A stretch of DNA of 64,000 bases from Casuarius casuarius (GCA_003342895.1 PTFA01000082.1:3274882-3338881); one strand, 5' to 3'. Shown: positions 1 to 10,859, counted from the stretch's first letter. The notes: generated by a model from the letters alone, not told the origin. Numbers and translations are program-made.

Positions 1-190
1 AAGGTCTGTAGTTGCACCGCCGTCATACAGCGGGGATGCAGAGGAGGCAGCAGCGACCGGGTGTGGAAGGGCAGTGTAGTGTGCTGGAGAGCCACGTAAA
101 AACTGGGAGCTCAGGCCATTGGACATCCCACTTGACTGAGACACCGGTGTGATGGTGCTGTTACTCACAGACCATAAGTTAGGATACTGA
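1..190 (-). CDS. TBXT: TBXT coding exon 8 (partial, C-terminal region)
   Basis: The acceptor follows a CT repeat (ctctctctcag, cag at 191-193). It completes a Ser codon and encodes [18 protein letters not shown] through [14 protein letters not shown] to [10 protein letters not shown], the transactivation region. The conserved QYPxLWSVSN and [10 protein letters not shown] motifs are present. The remaining C-terminal residues, stop codon and 3' UTR lie left of the window. Confidence 0.96.
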
Positions 191-3100
191 CTGAGAGAGA
201 GAATGAAAGATAATATAGGTTATTAGTGATTCCAGCTTCTGTTGGCAATTGCTCAGATCAGAACAAAACTCCCAGGTCAGATGCATTTGATGCAGATGGA
301 AAGTTTCTTCAGGAAGCTCCTAGCAATTGCAAGGCAGAAAGGACCCTTAGGCCAGAGGGCTGTGTTCACGCCACCCCACCAACACATCTAAATTGGCTTC
401 ATCTTCCAACAGCAGGTTCCAGCACTGGGTGTACTAGTAATTTTTAGGCCAAGCTGAGGAATTAATAGGCTGGGCTGAAAAATGCAGAGGTTCAAGAGCT
501 GATTCCTGAGCCAAGAAGATATCCTTGCCTCCAGGGATAGCAGTGTGACAGGGATGCCTGGACACAGCAGCTGTTGAAACCAGTCATTTTTTATCTGTTG
601 CCACGAGTCCCGCTTGGGTCCCTCTGAAGTCAACAGAGACAGAAAGATACCTCCGGACAGCAATTCAGGCTTCCTGGGACCTTGCTCATCATCTCATGTT
701 AGAAGGGACAGACCTAGATCTATGGCTGCAGATTACTGGGATACTACAGAAAGGGTTGCTATAATGAAGCCTTGTCAAGACACTATACCCTCCATACTCT
801 CTGTCCTTCTCTGCATATGATACACGCACACACACATATATTTGCATGAACACTCACACATTAAAATAAACAAGTTGATCTGAGAGAAAATTATGAGAAC
901 AAATTCAGTCCTTCTGTGTAACACTACACAGCACTTTTCCCTTATAGATCCCAAACAATTTATCAAAAAAGGTAAATATTTTTCTTACCTCACATATAGG
1001 AGCCTAGATAAAAGGGATGGCAGAAATGCCTTCCTTAAGGTCCCACAGTTCCAGTTCTGCTGGTTCTATCTACTGGATAACTCTTAGTGCAGTGACTGAG
1101 ACTCAGTGGATTTTGCAACTTTAAAAATATGCTGGGAGTCAGGCATGGAAAGAAGTGCTAGAAGTATTTATTTGTCTACATGATAAACCTAAGAATGCTT
1201 TCCACAACCTGAAAGGTAGATCTGAACTGCCAAAAAAGATGCCCAAACCTCATCTCTCTGTGGTTNATAGCAAAATTTTTACCTCCTTAATTGAATTCCC
1301 TCAAATTTTCAAGTTTAGCTCCAAGAGACTGACTGCAAGCTAAATTTCTGTTAAAGGATCAAGAAGTTTAATTAAGATAAGTACAAAGAGGAGAAAAGGT
1401 ACATTTATATGATCACAAAATAAGGAAGCTTTTCACCAAGTGCATAATTCCATGCTATGCTGGCTTGGCTGGCAGCACTTGAGCAAAAAAAATTCCTACT
1501 CCAGCCACTTCTCCACACTGCCCTTCCATTTGTAGCAGAGCAAANGTTTGTGGAGACAGATGGGAAAGTGATGGATGGCCAAAATGAAACAGATTAAAGA
1601 TAACCTTTTTGAACACATTTTCGCTAAAAAGCAAAATGAGATGAAACTTAAAAGAGCATCCTCAAATTAAATGGACATTTGTTTAAGTGATCTGTGTTTC
1701 CTTAATCTATACGATACCATTGTCACAAGTATCTACATTTCCAAAACCAAGATATCAGAAAATAATTGTTTGTTTCTCCAATCTCTTTTCCCTGTGAATA
1801 GTCCATTTCAGTAACTCCCCTGCATGGTCAGTAATTTTCATGTAGTGATAAGGATTTGTAATTTGATGGTGACTCTTCACCTCCTTTTTCCTTTTTCTCT
1901 TATTAGAAAGTATCAATATACTGATTTGGGGGCTGCTAAGGGATGGACTCCTACCTGGAGCTGGTAGCAGTGCCAGTGCTGTGACTCATGGGCAGCATAG
2001 TCGTATGTGTGGGAACTCCCAGACTGGACCAGTTGTCATGGGACTGGAGCATGGAAAGGCAGGCAGAGGAATTATCGGCATAGGCTGCTGCAAAAACAAG
2101 CAAGCACTTCAACACATTAAAATCAGACCAAATAACAATCTTTCATTCAAATGCAATGTACAGCTTTAAACTAACCTCCCCCACTAATTTTTATGCCTTG
2201 CAAAAAGAAAAAAAAAAACAAACCACCAAACCAAAACAAAAACCAGAAAAATAAACTCAGCTTCCAGTTGTGTCAGCCTGCAATTTCACTGGCATTGCCT
2301 GGCTGATGCACTGTTTTGCTCAGCTTACAACTGCAAAGTCTTATTTCTATAAGGGGTCTACAGACAAAAAGCAGTCTTCAAACCACCTACTAATTCAGGC
2401 CATGGTTCCTTATTCCATCAGTGGAGAGAGGCAAGCTCCTTACTTAACACTATTCCCAATCTCCCTTCCAAGGCACCTTTTCCATATCCATCATCTACAT
2501 TGGCAGTAACAGTCTGGCAATCCTGGATAATAGGCAGTCTGAATCACATAGCCCAGTTTAGAGCTGAGAATGCCACCACAAGCTCTAAAGTCTGCAACAG
2601 GCACATCATCTAGAGTGATTGGACTACGCAACTTGTGATCAAACTGACTGGCCAATTTAGCAGAAACTTTAGGAAACTATAATGAGAATCCTATTCAGCC
2701 ATCCATAGCCAGAAAAGAGTTGTTGTGGTAGCTGGCTTTAAGGGAAGGAGAAGAGGTTTTTTTTGCTGAGGATAAGGAAAGAGGAGGAACTCAGAAGTGC
2801 TGTGTTCTTTTATTTTGTTTCAGAACGCAAAACGAACATAGAACATCGAGGTGTAAAAAGAGCCCACAGAGAGCTAGTTTTCCTCTTTAAAATGAATTAC
2901 AAAGCTACATAGAAGACTGACCAGGCTGTGTCTGGAAGCATATGTATTAACTCATAATACAAGATAATATTTTTTTTAAAAGGGAGTCTTCAATATCCAT
3001 TACAGGCTGATAGGCAAAAATTGTTAACAGGCCTTTGCTAAGAGAGGAAAAAATCACTGTTAAGGGGAGGAGAATGGAGCTTTTTTTTTATAAAGTCCAG

Positions 3101-6100
3101 GGCATATTTCTGAGCACAAAAATTAAATAGTTCTGCAATTTACTCAGCTCTNTATTGTTTCTGTGTGTCCAGTTCTGACATACTTGTTGAGGCCAAACCT
3201 TAATACATACAGATTGCAGTAGTTTACATCAATGCAAGTCAAACTGACAGAATCAGGCCCTCGATTATTTGCTTAAATGTGTTATTAACAAGTGACTCTA
3301 TTAACAGAATGGGACATATACTTATTCATTTCATTGTCCTTCCTGTAACTAATAATTAAAATCCTCATTTTTCAAACTTAAATTCAAAAAAAAGTCAAAA
3401 TAAGTTTAATCTTATTGGTTATTATAATTCAAAAGCACACAACAAAGCTAGCACAGTATAATCTAACCAATTAACAGGAGACAGTTCTACACAGCCTCAG
3501 TCTTTCCACTGTAAGGACCCTGGGAAACATACTCATTGCAATTATTTCTTTGCAATGGTGGCCCCAAGCCCTCTGCAGAAACTGAACTAGGCAGCGACCT
3601 CAGTTTCTGTGGCATCACTTTAGATTCACACTGGTATAATTGCTCGGGGCTTGGATCCCCTGGCTAATTCCCCATCTTTATATATCTGCAAAGTAAGACT
3701 TACTTGGTGAGTTGTTTCTATGGGTGTAGGGATTGGGGTAAGGGGCAGAACGATGATTCCTCAGCGATGAGTACCTTTCACAGCTGTGAGCAGGGGAGAG
3801 TGACAGGGGTGCTCCAAACTGAGGGTGAGGATTGGCAGGTGGGCACAGAGTCCCAGTTCCAGGAATAAGCCAACTACCTACTGTGAGAAAGCAAAAGTTT
3901 TGCAAGATAGATAAATAATGCAGACAGACAGTGAAAGAATTATGCTGTGCCAAGATAATCGATTATCAAGGAAATACACACTTGCAAAAGGAAACGAAGT
4001 TTCAACACATCTGAAAAATCTGGATCTCATACAACTTTCTTAGATGATCATATGAAGGAAAAATTATTTTAAAAGGCCTTGGAAAAAGCCTTGTGTAAAG
4101 CTAACACAGTAAGGAAACACTAAAATGGTTAAACCATGCCTCAAGTAATGCATGCTCATTTTGCATTCTTAATAGTGGTAGGTACATCTTCACTTTTAAG
4201 TTCCTCTTTCAGGGTCTCAATTCATAGCTACGCTTTGAGGTTTCTCAGGCTGCTAAGAAAAATCCTTAAAGACTAAATATTTTCACTGAAACATAAAATA
4301 ATTCCTACTGCAACTCATAATAGCCCCATTTATAAGTAAGTTGCAGGTATATCTTGGCAATAACCCTTCAAAACAGAAATAATTTTAAAATTTTAATACT
4401 TTTTTTCATATCTGAAAAAGTAACTTTTAAGTAAATGCCTCCAATTTTCTATAAATACTTAAGACATAAGTACAACTCCAAAAATTTTCTCTTGTATTTT
4501 GAAATAAACTTTTTTCTCTTTAAATCTATTTGAATAGATTCAATACATTTTAGATTATATCTAAATCAAATATGTATTATAAAATCATAAACCTGCATAA
4601 ACAGCAATCATAAAGATTGGTAATATTATTCTTCCATAATTTACAGTATGAACTATGCCAGTCAGCAAACATTTCTCTCTAAATTTTGCTTAATGCAACT
4701 GATAAGATGGAAGAATTCAATGTTATGTACATAATAGAGTGAAAGTAAGCATACATTGCGAATACCCAGACTGCTGGTTGTCTCCCACTTCCTCCATCAC
4801 GTCTTTGTGATCACTTCTATAAAAGAAACCACCCTGAATTAGTTAAGAGTATCTTTTCACAAATCTATACAAAATTCCACAAACTTTAAAACTGAGTTTA
4901 TTTAGGAGCTCTCACCTTTCTTTTGCATCAAGAAATGCCTTTGCAAATGGATTGTATTTAATTTTTAAAGCTGTGATCTAAAAACAACAACAAATATCTT
5001 AATTTGCAAGTATCACTATTCATTATCATACAGAAATTAAGATTTGACTTAGAACTATCCATTGAAGTCAGTGAAACCATTGATTTCCAAAGATACAAGA
5101 TTAGGGCCATAATACAAACCTCTATACATCACTTAAGCAGCATGTACAAACCTATATATTAAACAGCATTTATATGTCTTAAATATTAGGAGTAGGCTAG
5201 GAATTATTCTCTCTGACAAACTTTAAAGGAAAGCAGTCACTAGCTGACTGAATTGCTCAGGTTTATTAATCACCTAAGGAAAGAGTTCAGAAAGGTAGTA
5301 CACTACAGACATTTATAAAAAGCCTCAAAGTTCAGGACAGAACAGAATGGACAACAATAAATGCAGATTCAATAAACATAAAACATTACAGATTCATTAA
5401 ACAGACATGAGCATTTTGGCTAACAGAAAGAAGAGTTAGTTTCGAAAGTGACTCGCCCAGTTATTTCACCATGTACTTAAAAATGACAATCATATGTCTC
5501 ATCATACTGCAAACTTATTGCAGAGAAGTAATTCTTTGGGCCAAAGTAGTATATATTGAGAGAGTGATCAGAATTTTGTGTTATTACATATCCACAGGAC
5601 TTCGCATACATTAAATTCACTTTTACATTCAACTTCAAACGAAGCACAGAGAGAAGTGAAAAAGTATGATAAGAGATCCATTATTTTACTTTGTAACTTG
5701 CACTTTACCACTTGAAAGGATGCAAATACTGGGAGGTTTCTTCCCCGCCGTGCATACCTCCTCGTTCTGGTACGCTGTCACAGCTATAAACTGGGTCTCT
5801 GGGAAGGAATGGCTGGTGATCATTCGCTGTGGGCCACCAACTCTCACTATATGAATCCTAGGCTCATACTTGTGCAGGGAGTTCAACATGATCTGTGAAC
5901 AAATGGATAGAGAAGTTAAACAGTGCAGAGCGGAGGCAGATCACAACCGGCCCAGAAAGCGTTTAGTTTTTAAAGTAACTCATGATCCGTCTTTCTAGCA
6001 AAGAAGGAGGAGGAAACAAGTCTCAATAAATCATCAAGCTGAAGCCATACGGAAAAGAAAACATTTCAGCCAGACACCCCAACTTTTTGCTTCATTATCA

Positions 6101-7127
6101 TCATCCTGTACTTTTGAGAGGGCAACTTATACAGTCACAAACACAGTGATAAACAGCCAGAAAGAGGCATCTGCACCACCTGCATCGTCAAACATTCAAG
6201 CCAGAAAGACATTAAAAAATTAAGACATCAAGGAGCCCATGCTTTGCCAAAAGCTCAGTCCTGCTGGAAAAACGCTGTGCTTGGAAAAACAGACAGACAG
6301 ACAAACAAACAGCCTCACCCCCTGCCCCCAGTACATTTGACAACGGCAATGCAGGAATGAGCATTAGGGAGGGCACGAGCGGCGGCTCAGCGGTGTGGCG
6401 GCGGGGCCCGGCCCGGCCCGGCCCCGCTGTGCGAGGCGAGGGCGCAGGGCCGGGCCGAGCCGCTTACCTGCCCGCCGCCGTTGAGCTTGTTGGTGAGCTT
6501 GACTTTGCTGAAAGAGACGGGCGCCTTCATCCAGTGCGCGCCGAAGTTGGGCGAGTCGGGGTGGATGTAGACGCAGCTGGGCGCCTGCGGCTCCGGCTTC
6601 CCGCCCGGCACCCACTCGCCGTTCACGTACTTCCAGCGGTGCCCGTCGGCCGCCGCGAAGTCCAGCAGGAAGGAGTACATGGCGTTGGGGTCCAGGCCCG
6701 ACACGCTCACCTTCAGCACCGGGAACATCCTCCTGCGGGCGACACGGAGGCGCGAGGCACGGCGGCGCCCCGCGGGGGCGGCCCCGGNNNNNNNNNNNNN
6801 NNNNNNNNNNNNNNNNNNNNNNNNNNNNNNNNNNNNNNNNNNNNNNNNNNNNNNNNNNNNNNNNNNNNNNNNNNNNNNNNNNNNNNNNNNNNNNNNNNNN
6901 NNNNNNNNNNNNNNNNNNNNNNNNNNNNNNNNNNNNNNNNNNNNNNNNNNNNNNNNNNNNNNNNNNNNNNNNNNNNNNNNNNTGTCCTCCAGGGTGACCC
7001 GCAGCTCGCGCTCCGTGGGGTCGCCCTTCTCGCTGCCCGCCTGCAGCTCGCTCTCCACGGCGCTCAGCAGGTGGTCCACGCGGTACTGCAGGGGCTTGCC
7101 CGCGCCCTCCGCGCCGGGGGAGCTCAT
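1..7127 (-). CDS. TBXT: TBXT (Brachyury), T-box transcription factor, 3' end cut off by window
   Basis: Brachyury is the nuclear T-box transcription factor that specifies posterior mesoderm, primitive streak and notochord; it binds T-box elements built from AGGTGTGA half-sites. Eight coding exons are seen on the minus strand: 6983-7127 (ATG at 7125-7127), 6468-6732, 5758-5892, 4916-4977, 4755-4816, 3704-3880, 1955-2087 and 1-190. All visible junctions are AG/GT and keep one frame. The T-box domain runs from exon 1 to exon 4 with family-typical blocks ([79 protein letters not shown]). The Ser/Pro/Tyr-rich C-terminal half lies in exons 5-8. About 21 residues after residue 48 are hidden by an N gap and the last C-terminal residues lie left of the window; amniote TBXT is about 435 residues. 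Introns hold only short simple repeats. Identity is certain. Confidence 0.98.
1955..2087 (-). CDS. TBXT: TBXT coding exon 7
   Basis: Encodes [20 protein letters not shown] and on to the Ser/Thr-rich TGTATSS end, with donor GTAGGAG at 1948-1954. The acceptor is a tandem CAGCAG at 2085-2090. The upstream AG adds one Ala (T-A-Y-A-D); the downstream AG, exon start 2084, gives T-Y-A-D, which matches the family T-Y-S-D. The conserved [14 protein letters not shown] motif is intact. Confidence 0.95.
3704..3880 (-). CDS. TBXT: TBXT coding exon 6
   Basis: Encodes the Pro/Ser/Tyr-rich region beginning [20 protein letters not shown] and ending HRNNSP. The donor is GTAAGT at 3698-3703. The acceptor is a tandem CAGTAG at 3878-3883: the upstream AG starts the exon at 3880 and gives ...SQ-LGS-WL, the downstream AG starts it at 3877 and gives ...SQ-CS-WL. 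Both keep the frame. The shorter form matches the residue count of human Brachyury (SQ-WG-WL); the upstream site has the better pyrimidine context. Confidence 0.95.
4755..4816 (-). CDS. TBXT: TBXT coding exon 5
   Basis: 62 bp between acceptor tag at 4817-4819 and donor GTATGC at 4749-4754. It completes an Arg codon split with exon 4 and encodes [20 protein letters not shown] plus one base. This linker follows the T-box and matches the family pattern SDHK-x-MMEE-x-GD-x-QQ. Confidence 0.96.
4916..4977 (-). CDS. TBXT: TBXT coding exon 4 (end of T-box)
   Basis: 62 bp between acceptor tag at 4978-4980 and donor GTGAG at 4911-4915. It encodes [20 protein letters not shown] plus two bases of the next codon. 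The NPFAKAF segment is the C-terminal 3-10 helix of the T-box, whose phenylalanines enter the DNA minor groove in the Xenopus Brachyury structure (established knowledge). Confidence 0.97.
5758..5892 (-). CDS. TBXT: TBXT coding exon 3 (T-box)
   Basis: Exactly 45 codons (135 bp), phase 0 at both ends, between acceptor cag at 5893-5895 and donor GTATGCA at 5751-5757. It carries the conserved stretch from [18 protein letters not shown] to [11 protein letters not shown], including DNA-contacting and dimer-interface segments of the T-box. It has Ser in [10 protein letters not shown] where human and chicken have Cys as I recall. Confidence 0.98.
6468..6732 (-). CDS. TBXT: TBXT coding exon 2 (T-box core)
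   Basis: 265 bp between acceptor ccgcag at 6733-6738 and donor GTAAGCG at 6461-6467. It encodes 88 residues from RMFPVLKV to NKLNGGGQ, the central beta-barrel of the T-box with the [15 protein letters not shown] and [10 protein letters not shown] blocks. One base at the start completes a codon split with exon 1. Two positions differ from the human and chicken proteins as I remember them: FAAADGHRW here against FVAADNHRW. Confidence 0.98.
6788..6982. other. Assembly gap (195 N) over exon 1 end and intron 1 of TBXT
   Basis: A run of 195 Ns separates residue 48 of Brachyury from exon 2. By comparison with other vertebrates it should contain the last 62 or so bases of exon 1, its donor and most of a short GC-rich intron 1. 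If the N count is a true size estimate, intron 1 is only about 190 bp. Open frames that read through the Ns on either strand are artefacts. Confidence 0.95.
6983..7127 (-). CDS. TBXT: TBXT coding exon 1 (visible part)
   Basis: Starts at the ATG at 7125-7127 ([11 protein letters not shown]...), which matches the universal vertebrate Brachyury start MSSP. It encodes 48 complete residues plus one base, ending at an assembly gap. It holds the conserved N-terminal segment that leads into the T-box ([26 protein letters not shown]). In other amniotes about 21 further residues belong to this exon before its donor; they fall in the N run. The exon sits in a very GC-rich CpG island, which probably caused the gap. 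Confidence 0.97.
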
Positions 7128-7271
7128 CGTCGCCCTCCCCGCCCGGCTGAGCCCCGGGCGGCGGCGGCGCGGGGAAGCGGCCGCAGCGCGGGGCCAGGGC
7201 CGGGGCTGGGGCCGCTCTGACTCCACTTGACCTCCGCGGCCGGAGCGAGCGGCAGCAGGGAGGGTCCGCAA

Positions 7272-7276
7272 TTATA
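7272..7276 (-). promoter_or_regulatory. TATA-like box of TBXT
   Basis: On the minus strand the sequence reads GGGGTATAATTGC about 145 bases upstream of the TBXT ATG. A start about 30 bases downstream would lie near 7245 and give a 5' UTR of roughly 115-120 bases, if that UTR is unspliced. The position suits a core promoter; the start itself is inferred. Confidence 0.6.
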
Positions 7277-7280
7277 CCCC

Positions 7281-7307
7281 GTCATAAACACCCCCGTGGT
7301 GACATCA
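7281..7307. promoter_or_regulatory. CDX-like and CRE-like motifs in TBXT promoter
   Basis: Just upstream of the TATA-like box, the minus strand shows TTTATGAC (a CDX-type motif, within 7281-7288), and the plus strand shows TGACATCA (a CRE/AP-1-like octamer, 7300-7307). CDX factors act with Brachyury in posterior embryonic tissue, so a CDX site would be sensible. Binding is inferred from sequence only. Confidence 0.3.
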
Positions 7308-7332
7308 CAATGCCTGCGGGGGGGCGCCCCTG

Positions 7333-7379
7333 ATTGGAGGACTATCGCTTTGATGTGTCCGGCCGGCCCTTCCCATTGG
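7333..7379 (-). promoter_or_regulatory. CCAAT boxes flanking a TCF/LEF motif, TBXT promoter
   Basis: Two CCAAT boxes on the minus strand (ATTGG on plus at 7333-7337 and 7375-7379) lie about 60 and 100 bases upstream of the TATA-like box, in the normal place for NF-Y sites. Between them, at 7348-7354, is CTTTGAT, the TCF/LEF core. Mouse T is known to be driven by Wnt through two TCF/LEF sites in its proximal promoter, so this site probably serves the same role. Confidence 0.6.
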
Positions 7380-7492
7380 CTCCCCGCGGCCATATCAGAA
7401 CGGTGCCCGGGGAAGCCTGTGATGTTAATTGCAGCCCGTGGGATTAAACGCGGCTATTTTATGTAAATCTGCCCCCAAATGTTTGCACCTCT

Positions 7493-7499
7493 ATCAAAG
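7493..7499 (-). promoter_or_regulatory. Second TCF/LEF motif upstream of TBXT
   Basis: ATCAAAG on plus (CTTTGAT on minus) lies about 220 bases upstream of the TATA-like box and about 145 bases from the first TCF/LEF motif. Together they match the two-site arrangement known for the Wnt-responsive mouse T promoter. Function here is inferred. Confidence 0.5.
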
Positions 7500-7560
7500 C
7501 CGCCGGAGCGGGGGCTTCGGCAGCCCCGAGGAAATGGCCCATCTCGGCAACAGCCTCATA

Positions 7561-10429
7561 ACCTGCGCGCAGCATCCTCCTGCCTCCCCGGCAGCAGTCA
7601 TTAATGGGTCCATTGACACTCGGTACAGAGCCCAAGACGGCAAACCCTGGAGACTGTTTTGCACATCATTTCTAGACCAGCCAATCCTGAAAAGGACACC
7701 CCTGTCGCGGAGTAATATTTAGGAAAAATGAAAAGTCCTCCTCTCCACTCTTCTGCCGAGAAACGCCGCTGCGCGTTTCCAAGTCATTTACGAGATAGCT
7801 CATAACCCCTCTCTGCCGACTCGCAACTTCTCACAGTCCTATTGTCGCAAATTGCGGCTCTTCTGCTTAAGTGAAGATTGAAATTAGCAAAAACAAACCT
7901 TGCTGATTACTCGGTAAGAAATTAAGAACAAAAATCTAAAATCTCTTTATAAAGCAGCTGACCAGAAAAGCGGCATAATAAAAATATCTCCCGCCTCAGT
8001 CTGCTTTTTCTCACTGAACTTTGCCGTCGTCTCCCAATCTTTTTTTACTAATCGCAACAGCCCAATCCGTTAGAAGAGGCTGAAGTTTGTCTCTTGTCGC
8101 TAATCTAGATAGTGCCTTCACCTATGAAAGCAGCCGATATGCACAACCATGATGTCCAGTTGGAGCCATACTACCTAAACAAAAAGTTTTTCTAAAAATT
8201 GGATCGATGCCTGGAGGCTTCATTTCTCACAACAGGAGAAACTTCCGCGAGTTTCTACTGGGAAGACTGAAGTTTGCCTTATGGCTGAAACTTTGCAACG
8301 CACAGAATTTATTCTAAAGTTNTTTGGCGCAGAAGCGAGAGAGACAGAGAGGGAGAGAAGGGATATTTTGAAACATTCCCTCCCGCCGATGTTTTTAATA
8401 GTTTGAATTCTCAGGGGCTGCGGCGGTCTGTGGTGTGAGGGAAACAGTTTATTACCTTTCTGTGAGAATCTCTGGATAGCGGGCGAGGGGGAGAGAGGTG
8501 ACAATGAGCAGGAAATAGTTCAATGGGGTCTCTTTAAACAATAACAAGTGCTTTAAATGGGAGCAAAGGCGAGGAAAAAGAAGCGGCGCAGTGTAAAAAT
8601 AAGGTTTTCTTTAAAAATACGCTTATTGCCACTCTCCAAACACTGTGCCTCATTGCTACCGGAATTTTTAAGATTTTATCTTTAAGAAAAAAGTGTCTGT
8701 GCTATGCTGGCAGGTTGTCTGGAAGCAAAAGTTGGAACTAAGATTTAGTATGGAAAGGTACACTAAAGGGGGCCGTTTTACGGGGTGCAGATAGCTGGTC
8801 AGTCCAGACATACACTCTCTGCGAGCACGTAGAGCTTGTCTATAAAAACCCTGCGTTTCTACTCTCTGTATACATCGGAGCAGCAACCTGAAAGCGTTTA
8901 CTTTAATCTAACTTCAAACAAACCGAATACTTCCGCTATTATTTTCAGTTTCTATTTGGTTTAGGAGCTGCGACTTACGGCTCTATTTTCATTATACAGC
9001 ACCACCGGGTTAACATAGCGTTAACCTACTCGATTCCATAGAGCTTTTTTTCCCCCCGTTTTCTTTAAACTGCTATTTTAAATGCCGAATCTCAGCTCTT
9101 CAATTACTGTCCAGAAAAATACGGAAAAATATTCTCCCTGCAGTTTAATTCCTGCGTTAAAATTTCCTAAAGCTTTTCTTTGCCTAAATACCTACGATGA
9201 CTTTTCGTCATCTTTAGATAGACAAAGCAGCACTTTCAAGATATAACAGGCGAATTTTATTAGGCATTTATTTCTCTTAATGTGCTCCATTAAAAACAAA
9301 CACAGAAGCGTCCTAAGAAAAGCCAGGTCAAACTCCGAAAGACGACGGCATACGGTCGATCGGTTGGCAGTACTGTGTCGCTTTGTGTTTGTAGTCTGAA
9401 GGCGACATTTCAAATATCTTAACACTGAAGATGTCCAGCACCATGAGAACTCGCACCGAGACTAACTCTGTGCAGGTGAAAGGGAAAGAAGGGACTTTTT
9501 CCCCTCTTGCACAACCCGTTTCCCTTTCAGGATACGGGGGGGGGGGGGGGGGGGGGGGCAGGGGGGGAAGTGGTGGTTGTTGCTGTTGTTGTTGTTATTG
9601 TTACAGATTCAGCGTAGGGCAAACCCCAGCCTCAATCCTTCCTCAAATCTACTTCACCTAGCAATGAATATAGATAAGCGCTGAAAGTAGAAAACCGGAA
9701 TTGAAAGCGACGGGGCCGTTTCAGTGGGAAATGAATGAATCAGAAAATGAAAAAGGAGTAAAGCTAATCTGGACGTGTAATTAGGAGATCTGAGTTTTAA
9801 AAACATATTCTAATTCTCCCGCATTAATGCTTCAAAGAACGGCTAATTCCTACTATATATATACAGAAGGAATGATATATGGGAAGCGACCTCAACCCCT
9901 TCAGTAACAGAAACGTTATTTATCTGATTACTAGTTTCTGCACTGATCACTCTCTTTAGGTAAAAGCAAGGGAGCTGAAGTTGAATTTAATGCTATATAT
10001 TTCACTTTGTCCTGACAAAGTGACATATTTCACTTCTGTGGCCTGAATGGCGACTGAACCATTCATCCCAGAGCAATCATGCAGGCACTCAAATTTAGTG
10101 GGGTCGTTCAAAAGTCTATCTAGCTTTACATTTTAAAAATTACAGTAAAAAAAATGTTTCCAGAAGTAGTCTGTAATCTTTAGAATAGAAAACAAAATAC
10201 TAAGTTTTTTCTCCCTTGGCTTGAGTTCCTGCCCTCTTTTTTATTTTATTTCCTTCTCCCTCTTTCTGATCTTAATTGCACTTTGGTTCACAGGAGAGAA
10301 AACTCCTCACTCTCATAGCCTTTTCAGCGAGAGCTGCAGTGCATGACAGTTTACAGCCAAAAAACTTCCTCCAGCCAAACAGCTATAAAGACTCCCGATT
10401 TATAGCAATACTTTCCTTCTTATATGGGG
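7561..10429. other. TBXT upstream flank, no gene seen
   Basis: No open frame with coding character and no convincing exon. The sequence is moderately AT-rich with more CpG than the distal flank (for example around 7.74-7.86 kb and 9.30-9.40 kb). It is likely proximal regulatory DNA. It includes a 23-base G run described separately. The small ORFs have no splice support. Confidence 0.6.
9536..9600 (+). repeat. Poly-G tract followed by GTT-rich microsatellite
   Basis: Twenty-three consecutive G (9536-9558), then CA, then seven more G, then a GTT/GCT-rich stretch to about 9600. A simple repeat with quadruplex potential. Its exact length is uncertain, since long G runs are often miscounted in assemblies. 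Confidence 0.9.
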
Positions 10430-10859
10430 CGAGTAGTAGCCTCCAGCTGTTACCTCGGGTTCTCAGGACGCGTCCATCACTCCCTACCTTGTGCCCCCCG
10501 GGACAGCGCGAAGCCCTAGACCACCTCGCAATCTGGGAAGCAGCCCATGTCCGCTCTGGTAACTCTTGGGCACCAGCTAACAAACGTGTCGCCAATACAG
10601 GCTTTACTCGCCAAGCAAAATGAGTGTGTGATTAGGTAGTAGAGGCATTTGTTAAATTATCTTTCAACTTGCAGTTCAGGAGGACGCGCAATTACCAGCG
10701 TCCTTTGAGCTGGATCAGGCTCCTTGCATCCCCCCCGTCTCCCACACCCTCCCCGGCGGCTCCAGCGCTGCTTTCCACGGCTCCGCGGCCACCCCGGGAG
10801 CCACGCGAAAACAGCGGCCGCAGCAACCTGGGGCACTGAGCAAGCTCAGAAATTTAAAC
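10430..10859. promoter_or_regulatory. Second CpG-rich segment, possible promoter
   Basis: CpG and GC content rise from about 10440 (ctcaggacgcgtcc) to about 10830 (GCGGCCGC in gaaaacagcggccgcag). This is some 3.2 kb upstream of the inferred TBXT start. On the plus strand a GTAAGT donor follows at 10860-10865, so a divergent noncoding transcript with a first exon ending at 10859 is possible. The overlapping 115-codon plus-strand ORF (10276-10623) has no similarity I recognise. It could equally be an enhancer or Polycomb-associated island. Confidence 0.45.

Larger units (their letters stand above)
6365..7560. promoter_or_regulatory. CpG island over TBXT promoter and exons 1-2
   Basis: Dense CpG and GC-rich sequence covers exons 1 and 2, the 5' UTR and the proximal promoter, in sharp contrast to the AT-rich, CpG-poor flanks. 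CpG islands over developmental transcription factor genes are commonly Polycomb targets. Long antisense open frames on the plus strand here are a by-product of GC content. Confidence 0.85.

Noticed and set aside
6357..7230. Long plus-strand frames (287 and 183 codons) across the TBXT 5' end
   Set aside because: They are antisense to TBXT exons 1-2, run through 65 or so unknown residues in the N gap, and reflect GC-rich codon-poor composition.
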